From Axinella damicornis (taxonomy: Eukaryota; Porifera; Demospongiae; Axinellida; Axinellidae): DNA of 64,000 bases. The notes beneath the pieces are model-generated. The model searched no databases. It was not told the origin of the DNA and worked only from the letters and a program-made list of their open reading frames with translations. The first letter of the stretch is position 1. Every line of letters starts with the position of its first letter. Shown here in pieces: positions 31,771 to 43,387 of the stretch. The translations under genes and the position numbers were made by a program. The stretch spans positions 124,001-188,000 of the forward strand of contig OZ007506.1 of the NCBI GenBank assembly GCA_963931865.1, in the 5' to 3' direction.

Positions 31771-33041
31771 TGTGTGCGTGTGCGTGCATGTGTGTGTGTG
31801 AGGGGAGGGGGAGCATACTTGCGATGTCCATTCTCAGTTGGGAAAAGATTGCAAGTGTGATTCCTTAAGTTAGTGTTCAGTCGGAGGTCCGTTCCAAACT
31901 CATTAATAGTGACTGAGGAGCTTGCAATTTAGCGTTGTTATGTATATCAGGAGCGCATGAGCCGCCGAAGGCGGCGAAGGAGCGTGCAACTCGCGAATAC
32001 CCGTGAGTGCCATGTAAATACAAATCTGTAGTAGTAATGACTTCCATATTTGGAAAGCGGAAGCTCATTTAGACGTTGCGTGACGCCATACAGTGCACGT
32101 GACTCGTACTTAGCAGTCTTAGCTTATAATAGTACAGCATTGTTTTGACAGAGCCACTGTACCCGCCGGCAATGGCGAAGTGTAGACATCGAGAGTGAGC
32201 TACCTCAAGCGAAGCGAGTTCGGTTTGAAGAAGGAACTCTACGCCGATCCGAGGGTCGTGCTAGAAGGAAACTTCAGCTTGTAGCCTTCAGGAAGTATCT
32301 CCCCGAAACTTTCTATGCGCCAGGTGAAGGATTCTCCCATGAGACGCGCTATCAAGCGGAGCATGACCGTGCTGAAGTTTGCAAGAGCGAAACAGGCAGG
32401 GAACCAGCGAGTGTCAGGACGCCCCTGAAGGCTTGCACGCCAATAAAACTGCCCCAGAAAACGTATGACGTACCCGATCTATTTTCAAACGCGGAAGTAC
32501 GTAACTAATTTGTATTTACATGGCACTGAAGTTGCACGCTCCTTCGCCGCCTTCGGCGGCTCATGCGCTCCTGGTATATAGCATAATACATTCAGTTGGG
32601 GTATGTTGCCCCAGTTAGGACAGCAATATCATTGCATCATTTGCCCTCACCCGCTTCCTGCTGTTGTTTCCTCAGCTTCACATGCTCAGCGGACCTGTGA
32701 ACCAAACTAGCTATGAGGACACCTTGCACTCAACACAAGCATTCTACTACAACAGACTCAGCGCACGTCTTGTCTCTCGGTGCCCTCATGCTACCATTTC
32801 TCTGGTAGTGTGTTGTGCTGCCATAGATGAACCCCTGATCCTGATGGTCTGTCCGTCGCTCCACACCAGGGCCATGGAACTGCCTCACCAAACGGTGATT
32901 CCGCTCCAACTGGCTCCCAATTGGAGGGAGGAAGGCCGTAGCATAGCCAGTCTTATGGAACCCACGGTAGCGGTGGTTGGGTGTGGAGTTCCCTTGGGAA
33001 GCCATGCTGCGGAAAATACAGTGAGTTTGAGACGTTGCCAT
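28885..33041 (-). CDS. Coiled-coil protein with repeated WGxPGGGAP motifs, CSPP1-like, about 449 aa, eleven exons
   Basis: Minus-strand exons are 33041-32767, 32694-32651, 31707-31637, 31551-31510, 30895-30701, 30580-30433, 30283-30228, 29850-29734, 29617-29483, 29367-29251 and 29034-28885 (TGA), totalling 1350 bases in consistent phase. The N-terminal part (HRYRGFHKTGYATAFLPPIG) is unfamiliar. Then Gln/Glu/Arg-rich helices alternate with Gly/Pro motifs: KYQPWGKPAAGAPR, FGRPGGGAPLRTPSG, VYYPWGKGGPQRDESGK and HHWGRPGGGAPRVNPAGE. Vertebrate CSPP1, a centrosome and ciliary axoneme protein, has PWGKGGGGAP amid similar coiled coils, so I infer a related microtubule or centrosome role. The start may be the ATG at 33041 or the one at 33005 (437 aa), and an acceptor-like CCGCAG precedes the latter. 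Exon 4 (42 bp) has its donor in a 14-copy array. A 626-bp foldback element sits in intron 2. Confidence 0.7.
29878..30122 (-). repeat. 27-bp minisatellite, about nine copies, CSPP1-like intron
   Basis: The plus-strand unit is ACCATGATCATGACCATGTG plus ACTGCAC, with small changes between copies. It contains the palindrome ATGATCAT. The array begins just past the acceptor side of exon 29850-29734 and is open in several frames, which is an artefact of its 27-bp period. Confidence 0.85.
31134..31515 (-). repeat. 27-bp tandem array carrying the donor of CSPP1-like exon 4, about 14 copies
   Basis: Read on the coding strand each unit is CACCGCGGGTAGGTCTGCAT plus CCATGTG. Exon 4 ends ...GCACCGCGG and its donor is GTAGGT, so every unit repeats the exon end and the donor. 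As 27 is nine codons and the unit has no stop, use of any later donor would add whole VGLHPCAPR units without shifting the frame. A few copies have CACTGCGG or a single A-to-G change. Confidence 0.9.
31709..31803 (-). repeat. CA microsatellite (coding strand) abutting an acceptor
   Basis: (TG)n on the plus strand, with CG and TA interruptions, runs directly up to the acceptor of CSPP1-like exon 31707-31637. Confidence 0.85.
31948..32573. mobile_element. 626-bp foldback DNA element with 6-bp target duplication
   Basis: Long terminal inverted repeats start CAGGAGCGCATGAGCCGCCG and end in the inverse, CGGCGGCTCATGCGCTCCTG. They continue inward through GGAGCGTGCAACT and TGCCATGTAAATACAAAT, giving arms of roughly 60 to 90 bp. 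Direct repeats GTATAT at 31942-31947 and 32574-32579 are the target duplication. The interior has short open stretches but no transposase motif. The superfamily is uncertain. It sits in CSPP1-like intron 2. Confidence 0.8.
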
Positions 33042-34417
33042 TTACCTAGGTTGATACAAACTCACGGACTAACTTGCGTTATTGTACACCAAACATTCAG
33101 TTGGGCTTTTGAGCTGGTTCACATTCCAACGTTGTGATAACTACAAACCATACAAATCTGGAGCTAGCAATAACGCACAATACTCGTAGTGCAAACTGTC
33201 CACAAGTTTCTGTAGTACAGAATTTGCCTGTTGATCTTAACTAATTTGTCTGCATGCCTGTGAAATCAAGGCAGTACCCCACAGAGCAGCGTACATGTCC
33301 CCACCAACTGAACCGATCAACAAGAAAATTTTCTTGATGAAAAAAGCGTGGCTCTCAATTGAGGCATGTGCAATCAACATGCTGTCATAATAATCATCTC
33401 AGGTGGCTGTGTGAATCGATAGGCTTGAAAATAAAACAGAGTATGACTGGAAGCTTTTTATACTCCAATCTTGGAACTTCATACCACACATGTATCCTTT
33501 CACCGATAAGAATTCCCATGCAGTTGAGAGATACAGATGCATTAGCTACACTGGCGTACGTCTACATAGCCAGAGATCTACTAGTTCAAGGGTTCACTAA
33601 TATTAGTTGCAGAAATTAAAGGGGCATATCTGTCCCCATACTGGTGAGCAAAATTGGATTACTGGAAGGTATTCAAGTTCCAGAATTGGATGCAAAGAAA
33701 TTAACTGAAGTTCCCAAAAATTGGATTGCCAAAATCTAGATCTTCCACTAATGGAAGGATTGACTCTGCTTCCAATAATTGGCAAACACTTCCTTACGTA
33801 ATGAACATGAACGTACATGAGGCTCTTATGTTATACTCTTTGTATGCCTGTTTTTGTCCCTGTTCTTCTTTTCATATTGCCCTGTATCACCTAGCCTTTT
33901 TTTTCCTTTCTTTTCTTTGTCCTGGGGAGGTTATCTCACTAGCCGTCAGTTGTATATCTTGCCAACCCATAAAATAAAAATTATTATGTATGCAAATACA
34001 TAAAAATTCTCATAGAGAAGAAAAAAAACAAATACCATAGCTAGTTAGTCTACTTCCTGCAATGTCAACTAATTATTGCATGTGTATGTGAGTAATGATT
34101 CACTGCTACCTGAAAACAGGAGTTCAATTGCTCCCGTTTTCATTTTAATAGTGTGGACAGCTGACATAATTTTATACACTGCTGTGTAGTTGCTTAGCAC
34201 AGGATTTCACCTGTGCAACACCAAGCTACGAGGCTATACCTAGCTTACTTCGTCTAACCAGTAATTACCCGGGTACTCCTCAGTCGAAGGCGAGTACGAG
34301 TAGCGGCATCACTTCTGCACAGTAGTAACCACTGACATGGTAGTAACTATGGTTTTTGTTTGAATGACGTAATTGGAAATAGTGAAAGTGGGTGGGGCTG
34401 CACTTTCTTGTCGGATC
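33042..34417. other. Intergenic region between the CSPP1-like and WD40 genes
   Basis: About 1.4 kb of AT-richer sequence lies between divergent genes. I saw no exon with splice partners, no inverted-repeat element and only scattered A/T runs. It should hold both promoters. Confidence 0.5.
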
Positions 34418-35389
34418 ATGGGAGGCGAACAGTCACGAAGAGGAAGCATATTAAGCTTAGGAAGGGGAAGAGAGGTCAGCAAGCGGAGCCACCGCGGAGC
34501 ACTTAGTAACACCCTAGCCGGGCACCGCGACACTGTGCTACACTGCGCCTTTTCCCCGGATGGCCGATTGCTGGCCACATGCTCGGCAGATCACACTATC
34601 ATCCTGTGGGACACTAAGAAATCCAACGCACGGTCGACGCTGAAGGGGCATAAAGCGGAGGTGACAGCTGTGGCGTTCTCTCCCGACTCCTACCTACTCG
34701 TGTCCTCCGGTAAAGACGCGCGAGTCATCCTGTGGGACGCAAAAGGAGGAGAAATGCTTCAGAAAGCCCACAAACACCGTGGTCCGGTGCTTCACTGCGC
34801 CTACTCTCCTGATGATAACACCATGTTTGCGACGGCCTCCGAAGATAAGACGGCGAGCGTGTGGCAGATCGCGGGACCACGGATGGAACGGAGAGAGCTG
34901 GTCGGCCATAAGGACATCGTTTTCCAGGTGTGTTTCTCTCCTGACAAGGTGCTACTGGCCTCCTGCTCTAATGATAAGACTATCATTATGTGGAATCGAA
35001 GTTCCTCCAAACGAGTTGGCAAGCTCAAGGATCCGTACAGCCGCGTGCTCACCTGCCAGTTCTCTCCAGACGGTACACTCATTGCCGGAGTGGTGGAGGG
35101 GGAGAGGGTTCGCATCTGGAACACGATAACAGGGGAGGTCGTGAACGTGCTTGAGGGACACCACATTGAACCCATCATGTGCTGTGCATTCAGTCCCGAT
35201 GGAAGCTTGATAGCTACCGGGTCAGGAGACAAGACCTATGCCCTCTGGAGTGCAAGCGACGTGCAGGCTTTGCCAGTGTTCCACAGCAAGGCCCACTCCA
35301 GCTGGGTACAGACAGTGGCTTTCTCCCCGGACGGGGGGCTCTTGGCCACTGGGTCAAATGACAAAAACGTCCACCTGTGGATGGTCTGA
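34418..35389 (+). CDS. Intronless WD40-repeat protein, 323 aa, with N-myristoylation signal
   Basis: A single uninterrupted frame from the ATG at 34418 to TGA at 35387-35389. The frame is open further upstream but has no earlier ATG. The product begins MGGEQSRRGSILSLGRGR, which fits the N-myristoylation pattern MGxxxS followed by basic residues, so membrane anchoring is likely. The rest is seven WD40 repeats forming one beta-propeller, each with the GH...V/FSPDG...LLATGSxDxTIxLW pattern (for example LAGHRDTVLHCAFSPDG at about 38-54). WD40 propellers are protein-interaction platforms without catalysis. I cannot assign a named orthologue. It is the only gene in the window without introns, which suggests origin by retrotransposition of a spliced mRNA, though no poly-A remnant or direct repeats are evident. 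Confidence 0.85.
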   Translation: MGGEQSRRGSILSLGRGREVSKRSHRGALSNTLAGHRDTVLHCAFSPDGRLLATCSADHTIILWDTKKSNARSTLKGHKAEVTAVAFSPDSYLLVSSGKDARVILWDAKGGEMLQKAHKHRGPVLHCAYSPDDNTMFATASEDKTASVWQIAGPRMERRELVGHKDIVFQVCFSPDKVLLASCSNDKTIIMWNRSSSKRVGKLKDPYSRVLTCQFSPDGTLIAGVVEGERVRIWNTITGEVVNVLEGHHIEPIMCCAFSPDGSLIATGSGDKTYALWSASDVQALPVFHSKAHSSWVQTVAFSPDGGLLATGSNDKNVHLWMV

Positions 35390-35463
35390 TCCCCAAACAC
35401 ACCATTTGTATGCCATAATTGTTGCACATTACCGTTGCATGTTCATCTTTAGATAGCTTGTGA

Positions 35464-36079
35464 TCAGAGCTGTTGCAAGAGATGCAGCTTGGAGCAGTGA
35501 ACGAAGTTGAGAGAGGTATACAATGGGGCAGGATGAAATCAGATGTGGTTTAGGATGTTGAGGGAGAGTGCATGGATTGCAGTGCGATGGAGAGAAAGGG
35601 GTAAAGAATAAATTATTATGAAGAGCAAAAATGCATTTGAATTCGTTACTGCAAATCACCCACCTAAACACAGTTAGATGCCTGACCTGAAGTCTTATAC
35701 GCAGGAAGTTGAAGAAAGATTCACCTTGAGCTATGTGCATCTGTTCCAAACACCCTTCTGGTGCACCTGCTTCTGCATAAGCTGACATCTTCTGCATACC
35801 ATATAGTCCAAGACCCCCTTCCAGTACTGCCGTCTAAAAATATTTAAATGGAAACAGGAGGATACCCACTTCATATGCAGAGAAGAGTGTTTGAATTGGC
35901 AGCAGCCCATGCACCTCCCATCATTCTCCTCTCTTGTGGCAGAGCAACAGTTCACGTACACGGTACAGCAGCACAAGTGATGTTTCGCTGCCGCATGCAG
36001 CTTGCGCGCGCCGTTCTTCGTGGCGATCTCAATCCCAGACCACAACAAGCAGAACCAGAATCAGTCCGTCTGCAACCAT
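35464..36079 (-). CDS. Possible small protein, about 69 aa, three exons (doubtful)
   Basis: The best part is an exon at 35833-35687 (147 bp, acceptor TTTTTAG, donor GTCAGG) that reads TAVLEGGLGLYGMQKMSAYA, then EAGAPEGCLEQM, then HIAQGESFFNFLRIRLQ without a stop. A possible first exon starts at the ATG at 36079 (MVADGLILVLLVV, a hydrophobic anchor) with the weak donor GTCTGG. A possible last exon is 35487-35464 (LHLLQQL, TGA). All three join in phase 0. The ATG lies 104 bp from that of the divergent P4-ATPase, like the other head-to-head pairs here. I do not recognise the product, and the first and last exons are inference. Confidence 0.4.
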
Positions 36080-36183
36080 ACTCTATTTAATGCGCTTCGT
36101 TTGCTTTCAACTTCCGACTTGGTGTGGGGATGTTTCATTGCTGTTTGTATAATTTGTAAACTGACGTATTAAGTGAGTGTACC
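36080..36183. promoter_or_regulatory. Likely promoter of the P4-ATPase, perhaps bidirectional
   Basis: This is the segment just upstream of the ATP8A-like start codon at 36184. If the minus-strand small gene is real, 104 bp serve both. No TATA box or named factor site was identified. Confidence 0.35.
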
Positions 36184-39100
36184 ATGGCTAGAGGGGGCGA
36201 TTACACCCTCGAGCCAGTCACAGGTCTGGCGTACGGTGAAGAGGACAGTATGGCTTATGGAGAAGCGAAGGATTCGGAAAGTAAGCCGAGTAGCTAGCAC
36301 AGTAGCAGACCAGATAATTATTGTGGGGTGCAGGCTCAACTGTGCACACATCGTACTCGCATGCAAGTTGTGACAGCTAGCTGATTTAGTTGAACCTACA
36401 TGTATGGGTTGGGTGATTGGGACGGATCTCATCTCCCTCTAGGCCAGCCCCTCACAAAAGGAGATGAACTGCAGAAGCAGTATGGTAGCTCTGACACGTC
36501 TGCACCACCGGAGAAGCCCCCTCGAGTCCCAAAACAGTTGTCCTCACTGTGGTCATACCTCGCGTTCTGGAAGCGGAACCGTGTGAAGCCACCACCTCCA
36601 CCTCGTACCATCTACATCAATGACCCTGTGAGGAACGGGGGACGCTTCTGCTCCAACCGAATCAGGTGGGTAGCCACCACGCTGCAGTAGGCACTAACAC
36701 ATTCTGTCATGAGAGAAGCAGATTTCCACAACCAGAAGACCTGATTGTCCTCCCTCCTCACTCCCTCCTCCCCTGCAGCACCACCAAGTACAACATCCTT
36801 ACCTTCTTTCCCAAGTTCTTGTTCGATCAGTTCCGCCGCTATGCCAACCTTTTCTTCCTCTTCATTGCACTGTTACAGGTGAGACAGCTGATAGCACCCT
36901 AGTGACTGTAATATCCCTGAGGTGGACAGAGAGATCCTTGAAACCCGATCCACCAAGATACCTTGTATGGCTAGCGTTGTGAGTTGCAGTTTGCCCATGT
37001 CATGTGCTGTATACCTACCCTCGCTGTGCAGCAAATCCCCAATGTGTCCCCCACGGGACGGTACACGACCATCGTCCCCCTCTTCCTCATCCTCGTTGTC
37101 GTGGCCATCAAGGAGATCATTGAGGACTGGGTATGTGTGGGTTGTTTGGTGTTTGGTACAGAGGTTTCCGGAGTCCTTGCAATTTCAGGCCAGAATGAAA
37201 CACCGGAAGTCACGTGAATGCAAATTCAAATCGTAAGAGCTCAAGCGCTCTCGATCTCACAGAAAATGGCTTCGTGTGAACCAGGGCGGACAAGCGCTTA
37301 CAGCAAAGACTTACGCCGGGTCCTACAATGGTATTCTGTACACTGATCACTGGTAGATCGACAAGGCTGACTAGTAAGAAGGCGTGATTGGGCGCTTTGC
37401 GGTCGAATCACTTGCTGAAGCTGTCGAATTAACTTCCTGCGGTACAGCATTCAACTGTGAGTCATAAACGCTGCCTGGAAATGACTGAGTCTGCTAGTCT
37501 ATCTACTGTAGCTACTTAGCATGACAACTTGTGACTACTAGACGCTGATTGGCCAGAGAACTGCTGTCATGTGACTTCCGTTCTACAAATTCAGTTGCAA
37601 GATCTTTGAAAACCTCTGTAAGCACTTGTGGAGATACCAGATTCAAGGGTTATTTGTGGTTTGCATATCCTGGGTACTTGATGAGCAGTTGTAACATCCA
37701 CAAAGCTAATCCTCCTGATCTTGTTCTGCAGAGGAGAGTCAGGGCGGACAACCAGGTCAACAGGAGCAAGATACAAGGTGGGTTTTCTGAAGTACCCATT
37801 GCAGTCGTAACCCTCACGTGTTGTGTGTGTATTCCCCGCCAGTTGTCAGAGATGGGAAGCTTGTGACCGTGTACTGGACTAAGGTGTGTGCGCGTGTGTG
37901 TGGTACTTGCAGCAGTAATTGCCTGTGAAATGTTGATGAGCCACATGACCCAATAGAAGCTAACATTCATCGACACGACATAACCTGGCACCTTGTCATG
38001 TAGGTTGCAGTGGGAGACATTGTGCGAGTTGAGAACAAGCGCATCTTTCCAGCGGACATGCTCCTTCTGTCTTCGAGGTACACTCTGTACCGTGTGGTGC
38101 AGTGCTCACCACCATGTAGGGATGTGTCATGGCGGTTGCATCATATTCTCCTGTAGCTCATTAATCATGGAGAGAGATTAATATTTATTTGTGTGGACTA
38201 GCTCATCCTCATCTGTTTTCAGACACCATCACGCGGGCAATGTCAGACATAGTGGGATAACTCAAGCATACTTAGTGATTTTTTCACGAGGCAGTAAATA
38301 TGAAGCTAAAATTAATAATTGGCACTCAAGTTCAATGGTTTGTAGCTTACGCCACAAATTGTTTTCAATAGCCGATGCATCCAAACCATCTTCTCCAATG
38401 CAATGCATCCGGACAATCTCAGATTGTAGTTGCCCACTGGAGTGGGTGGGTTAATTGTGATTGGGTCGGAGTGATACCGGGGCTGATCATAGTTTCAGCT
38501 TCACATGGGAAGTATATGACTAATGTCAGTACGATAGAGTCAAGGTGACATCTGCTGGCAGTACTCCCCTGCTGACGGTGCTCACGCCCCAACTGACCGA
38601 TCCCTCCTGCAGCGACCCACAAGGCTTGTGCTATATTGAGACCTCCAACTTGGACGGAGAGACCAACCTCAAGATACGACAAGTATGGCTCACATAGACT
38701 GGTGGTAACAGCTGCAATTGATTTAGCCTCGTTCCCAGGCTACTAGCCTGCGAACGAGGTTAAGGTTGATTGCCGGTATGCTGATCGTATCCCCCTCAGG
38801 CCCACGCACTGACTATGGACTTAACCACTGTCCAGGACCTGTCACAGTTGACGGTAAGGATTATCATAGGATGATACAATCATGTTCCTTCCGCTTCTCT
38901 CCTCCCCCCAACCTCCCTCCCATTATCCCTCCCTCCCACCTCCCTCCCTCCCAACCTCCCCCCTCTGCCACATATTAGGGCCATGTGGATTGCGAGGGAC
39001 CAAACAGCCGCCTCTATGAGTTCACTGGCAATATCCAGGTTGAGGGCCAGAGGTATGCACCAGGTGTTCCCCACAATTGAATTGTACTTGGAAAGCAATT

Positions 39101-42100
39101 GTGTGACAATTCTAATAGGGCCCACTCTGTGTGTTTATGCAGATTTGTGTTTATGTGGCTTCTGTGGGATTTTTTGGGTCTGTTTGTGTTGTCAAGACTA
39201 GGTCAGCACACTGCCTACATTGTTAGTGGGCACACAGCCCTTCTCTGGGTTCATACCAGCTAGTGTGTACTTCCTCCTGAGCTGGTAATCAGCCTGGCAA
39301 GGCCTTGCATTCCCAGGTTGGAGCCTGCCCAGCCAGACCAGATCCTTCTGCGGGGATCACAGCTGCGTAACACCCAGTGGGTCTACGGCCTGGTGCTCTA
39401 TACCGGCCACGACTCCAAGTTACTGCAGAATGCCACCGCTGCACCACTCAAGAGATCCAACATGGACCGGGTTGCAAACAAACAGGCAGGGCGACCCACC
39501 TCTCTCTCTCTCTCTCCTCAGTGTCCTCTCTCTCTCTCTCTCCTGTTTGTGGTTTCCTGTTTGATGCTATGATTGCTGTCCTAGGTCATTTTCCTCTTCT
39601 TTGTGTTGCTGGGGCTGGCGTTCATCAGTAGCATCGGGGCCACTGTGTGGAACAGTAAGCCACTCCCTCCTCCCTCCCTCCCCCGTCTTTACCTTCTGTC
39701 TTCCCTCCAAGAGTTGTTCCTTCTCACTCATCCTCCTCTCCTCCCTCTTTTTGTCTCACTTCCTCCTCCTCCTCCTCCAACTCCTCCTCCTCTTCTCCTC
39801 TCAGAGATAAACCTCAAGCACTGGTATCTACTGCTTGAGACGGGTAAGTCTCTCCTGGTAGTTATGTTGTTTGTACTATACTATCCCTTCCTTCATTCCT
39901 TCCTCACTCCCTCCAACTGACGTGTCTGGCACAGGTTCGGAGGCAAGAAAGTTCTTTGAATACATGGTCTCCTTTGTCATCCTTTACAACAACCTGGTCC
40001 CGATCTCCCTTATCGTCACCCTGGAGGTCAGAGGTCACATCTTTTGCTCCCATTCCCATTCCACTAGACTAGCAGGATGACCGTACATTGTGCTATTCCT
40101 GTTCCAGGTAGTGAAGTTCATACAAGCCTTCTTTATCAACTATGTAAGTTATGTCATCACCGGTTGGGATGCTGCAGGTGCCACCACTGCCTCGTGATCG
40201 TGCCATACCCCCTCACAGGATGTGGACATGTACGATCCCAGCACCGACACTCCCGCTCTGGCCAGAAACTCAAACCTCAATGAGGAACTCGGACAAGTGA
40301 GGCCACCTGCACATGTTCTCCATGTACCCTGGACACCGCTTAGGGTTACCCCCTCACACTGCACACTCCCCTCACACAACACACTCCCCTCACACAACAC
40401 ACTCAATAGGTGAAGTACATCTTCTCAGACAAAACTGGGACCCTGACGGAGAACGTGATGGAATTCAAGAAGTGCTCAGTTGCAGGCCAAATTTACAGGT
40501 ATGTTTCCCCTCCATCCCTCCCCTGCTTCCCCTCCTTCCCCTCCATCTCTCCTTCCGCCTCCCTCCCTCTCCTCCCCTCCCTCACTCACTCACTCCCCCC
40601 TCCCCTCCCCCCACCCCCCACCCCTCAGCGTGGATCCCACTGACAGTACGGAGGAGTCCTACCCAATTCTGGGGATAAAGGAAGCAATTCACGGACTAAC
40701 GGTCAGTGAAGGAGGTTCTCTCAACCTCCCACACACGATCGTCATGTACCTGTACTTACGCACTCTCACTCACCCGTAATCAACACACGTACACCCTTCA
40801 TATATGTACACATGTGCAATCATCTCACTCACTCACACGCACACACAAATTCAGGACCACCCAGAGTCACAGTTTACGCTGACAGAGTTCCTGAAGGTGC
40901 TGGCCTTGTGTCACACGGTCATCCCTGAGAGGGAGGCAGGGGAGGTTGTCTACCGGGCCTCCTCACCCGGTGAGAATCGTTTGAACACTGGCCGTACTAG
41001 AATCAGATTCTTATTCCACCCAACTCCTCTCCCTCCTCCCCTCCCTACTCCCCTCCCTCCCTCCTCCCCCTCCCCTCCCTCCTCCCCCCCTCGCCTCCCT
41101 CCTCCCTAATCCTCTCCTTCACAGATGAAAGTGCTCTGGTGAAGGCTGCCAAAGCTCTTGGGGTTGTGTTTGAAACAAGAACTCCAAAATCTGTTGTGAT
41201 TAATGTGGTGTGTATGTGTGGTGTGTGCATGTGTATGGGTGGTGTGTTGAGGAGGGAGGGGGGAGGAGAACATGTTACTTGGTTGAAGAAAGCTCTTCAG
41301 ATCCTAGTGGCCTGGGTGATTGTTTATCACTGAGCTGTTAGCAGTAGCTGTTAGCAGTAGCTGTTAGTAGCAGTAGCTGTTGATGCATCCTGTTGGTCAC
41401 TGCTGGTGTCACTGATTGTGTGTGTTGCTCACAGGAGGGGCAGAGGGAGGAGTATGAGGTCCTGCATCTGCTGGAGTTCAATAGGTGAGTAATGTGCGGT
41501 GCACATTGGTGAGTAGTGTGTGTGTGGAGGAGGGGAGGGGGTGCATGTGTGTGTGTGGAGGAGCGGTGTGCATGTGTGTGTGTGGAAGGGAGGGATGCAT
41601 GTGTGTGGAGGAGGGGAGGGGTGCATGTGTGTGTGTGGAGGAGGGGGGTGCATGTGTGTGTGTGGAGGGGAGGGATGCATGTGTGTGTGGAGGGGAGGGA
41701 TGCATGTGTGTGTGTGGAGGGGAGGGGTGCATGTGTGTGTGGAGGGGAGGGATGCATGTGTGTGGAGGAGGGGAGGGGTGCATGTGTGTGTGTGGAGGAG
41801 GGGGGTGCATGTGTGTGTGTGGAGGGGAGGGGTGCATGTGTGTGTGTGGAGGAGGGGAGGGATGCATGTGTGTGTGGAGGAGGGGAGGGATGCATGTGTG
41901 TGGAGGAAAGGAGGGGGTGCATGTGTCTCTGTGCACTAGTGACGATTTTTTTCCTTGTTCAGTGTTCGCAAGCGCATGTCCGTGCTTGTCCGCACCCCTG
42001 ATGGCACTATCAAGCTGTTCTGCAAAGGAGCAGTGAGTCACACGTACTCCATTTCTTGTTGCATGTCACAGCGCCACGTGAATCCCTCCCATCCTTCTCT

Positions 42101-42872
42101 TTAGGACACTGTGATCTATGACCGTCTGCTTCCCAATGAAGCATTCTCCAACATAACAGAGAAACACCTGGAATATTTTGCGTTTGACGGACTCCGCACT
42201 CTCTGTGTGGCAGAAGCCACAATCAGTGAAGCAGCGTATGAGGTACACACACCATGCAATGCACCTTGACCCCACCATAGTGTCCCCACCATAGTGGCCC
42301 CACCATAGTGGCCCCACCATAGTGACCCCACCATAGTGTCCCCACCATAGTGACCCCACCATAATGTCCCCCACAGCGTCTGTGTCACAGCCATGGGGGG
42401 TTGTATAGTCGCTAATGTGTGTACTTGTGTTGATGCGGGGCGTATGGTTGTCTGACTGTAGACGTGGAGCCGGCAGTATGTGGCTGCCAGCACTGCACTC
42501 GTGGACCGGGAGAAGCAGCTAGACAGTGTGGCAGAGCTCATTGAGAAGGTATTCTAGAAGGAGAGTGTGACTACAAACTAGTACAAAGTATTATTAACTG
42601 TATGAGCGTTGGATGGCAATCACTCAACCACAAACCCTTGTACTCTTTGTACCTCAGCAAACTGACTTGGGAGTCAGCTTGTTTTCTAAGTAGTTCATTG
42701 TTGCCTTGACCCATGTGTTGTGCACTAGTGCATGTACCTGCTGTAAGAACACGGCTTGCAAGGAGGACCACACCGTTCTGTCATTCGCATACATCCTTAC
42801 GAAGGACTTCTCATGCATGCTATGTTGTGGTGATATCTGGTCCCCCACTTCCCTCATACACACACTCACACA

Positions 42873-42903
<31 letters not shown>

Positions 42904-43349
42904 TCACACATACACAGGATCTGCACCTGCTGGGAGCCACGGCCATAGAGGACAAACTTCAGCAGGTGTGGTTAGCTCACCTGTTGCAGCCTGTACAGTT
43001 CTGTTGCTGTGGTTGTGTGTGGCCGACTACATGTGGGTGTGTCCATCCTGCAGGGAGTTCCTGAAAGCATAGCTGCCCTGCGGCAGGCCAATATTAAGAT
43101 GTGGGTGCTCACTGGAGACAAACAGGAGACGGCCATTAATGTTGGTAAGTCATCCCCTCCTCTCCACCGGTGTCCCTGCCCCCATTAACCTCCCTCTCCC
43201 ATCAGGGTACGCCTCCCGGCAGCTGGTGCAGGGCATGAGGCTCCAGATCATCAATGAAACATCCTTTGAGGTGCGTCAACAGCTGAGATCATCCCTCACT
43301 CTGCTTATACGATTCCCCCCCTCCCTCCTTCCCTCCCTCTCCCTCCCTC

Positions 43350-43387
<38 letters not shown>

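Noticed and set aside
34373..34417. Longer N terminus for the WD40 protein
   Set aside because: The codon at 34373 is TTG; the first ATG in frame is 34418, which also gives a myristoylation signal.
41485..42036. Cys/Gly/Val-rich frames (+) and His/Thr/Pro frames (-)
   Set aside because: Minisatellite in a P4-ATPase intron, with the real exon 41963-42032 in a different frame context.
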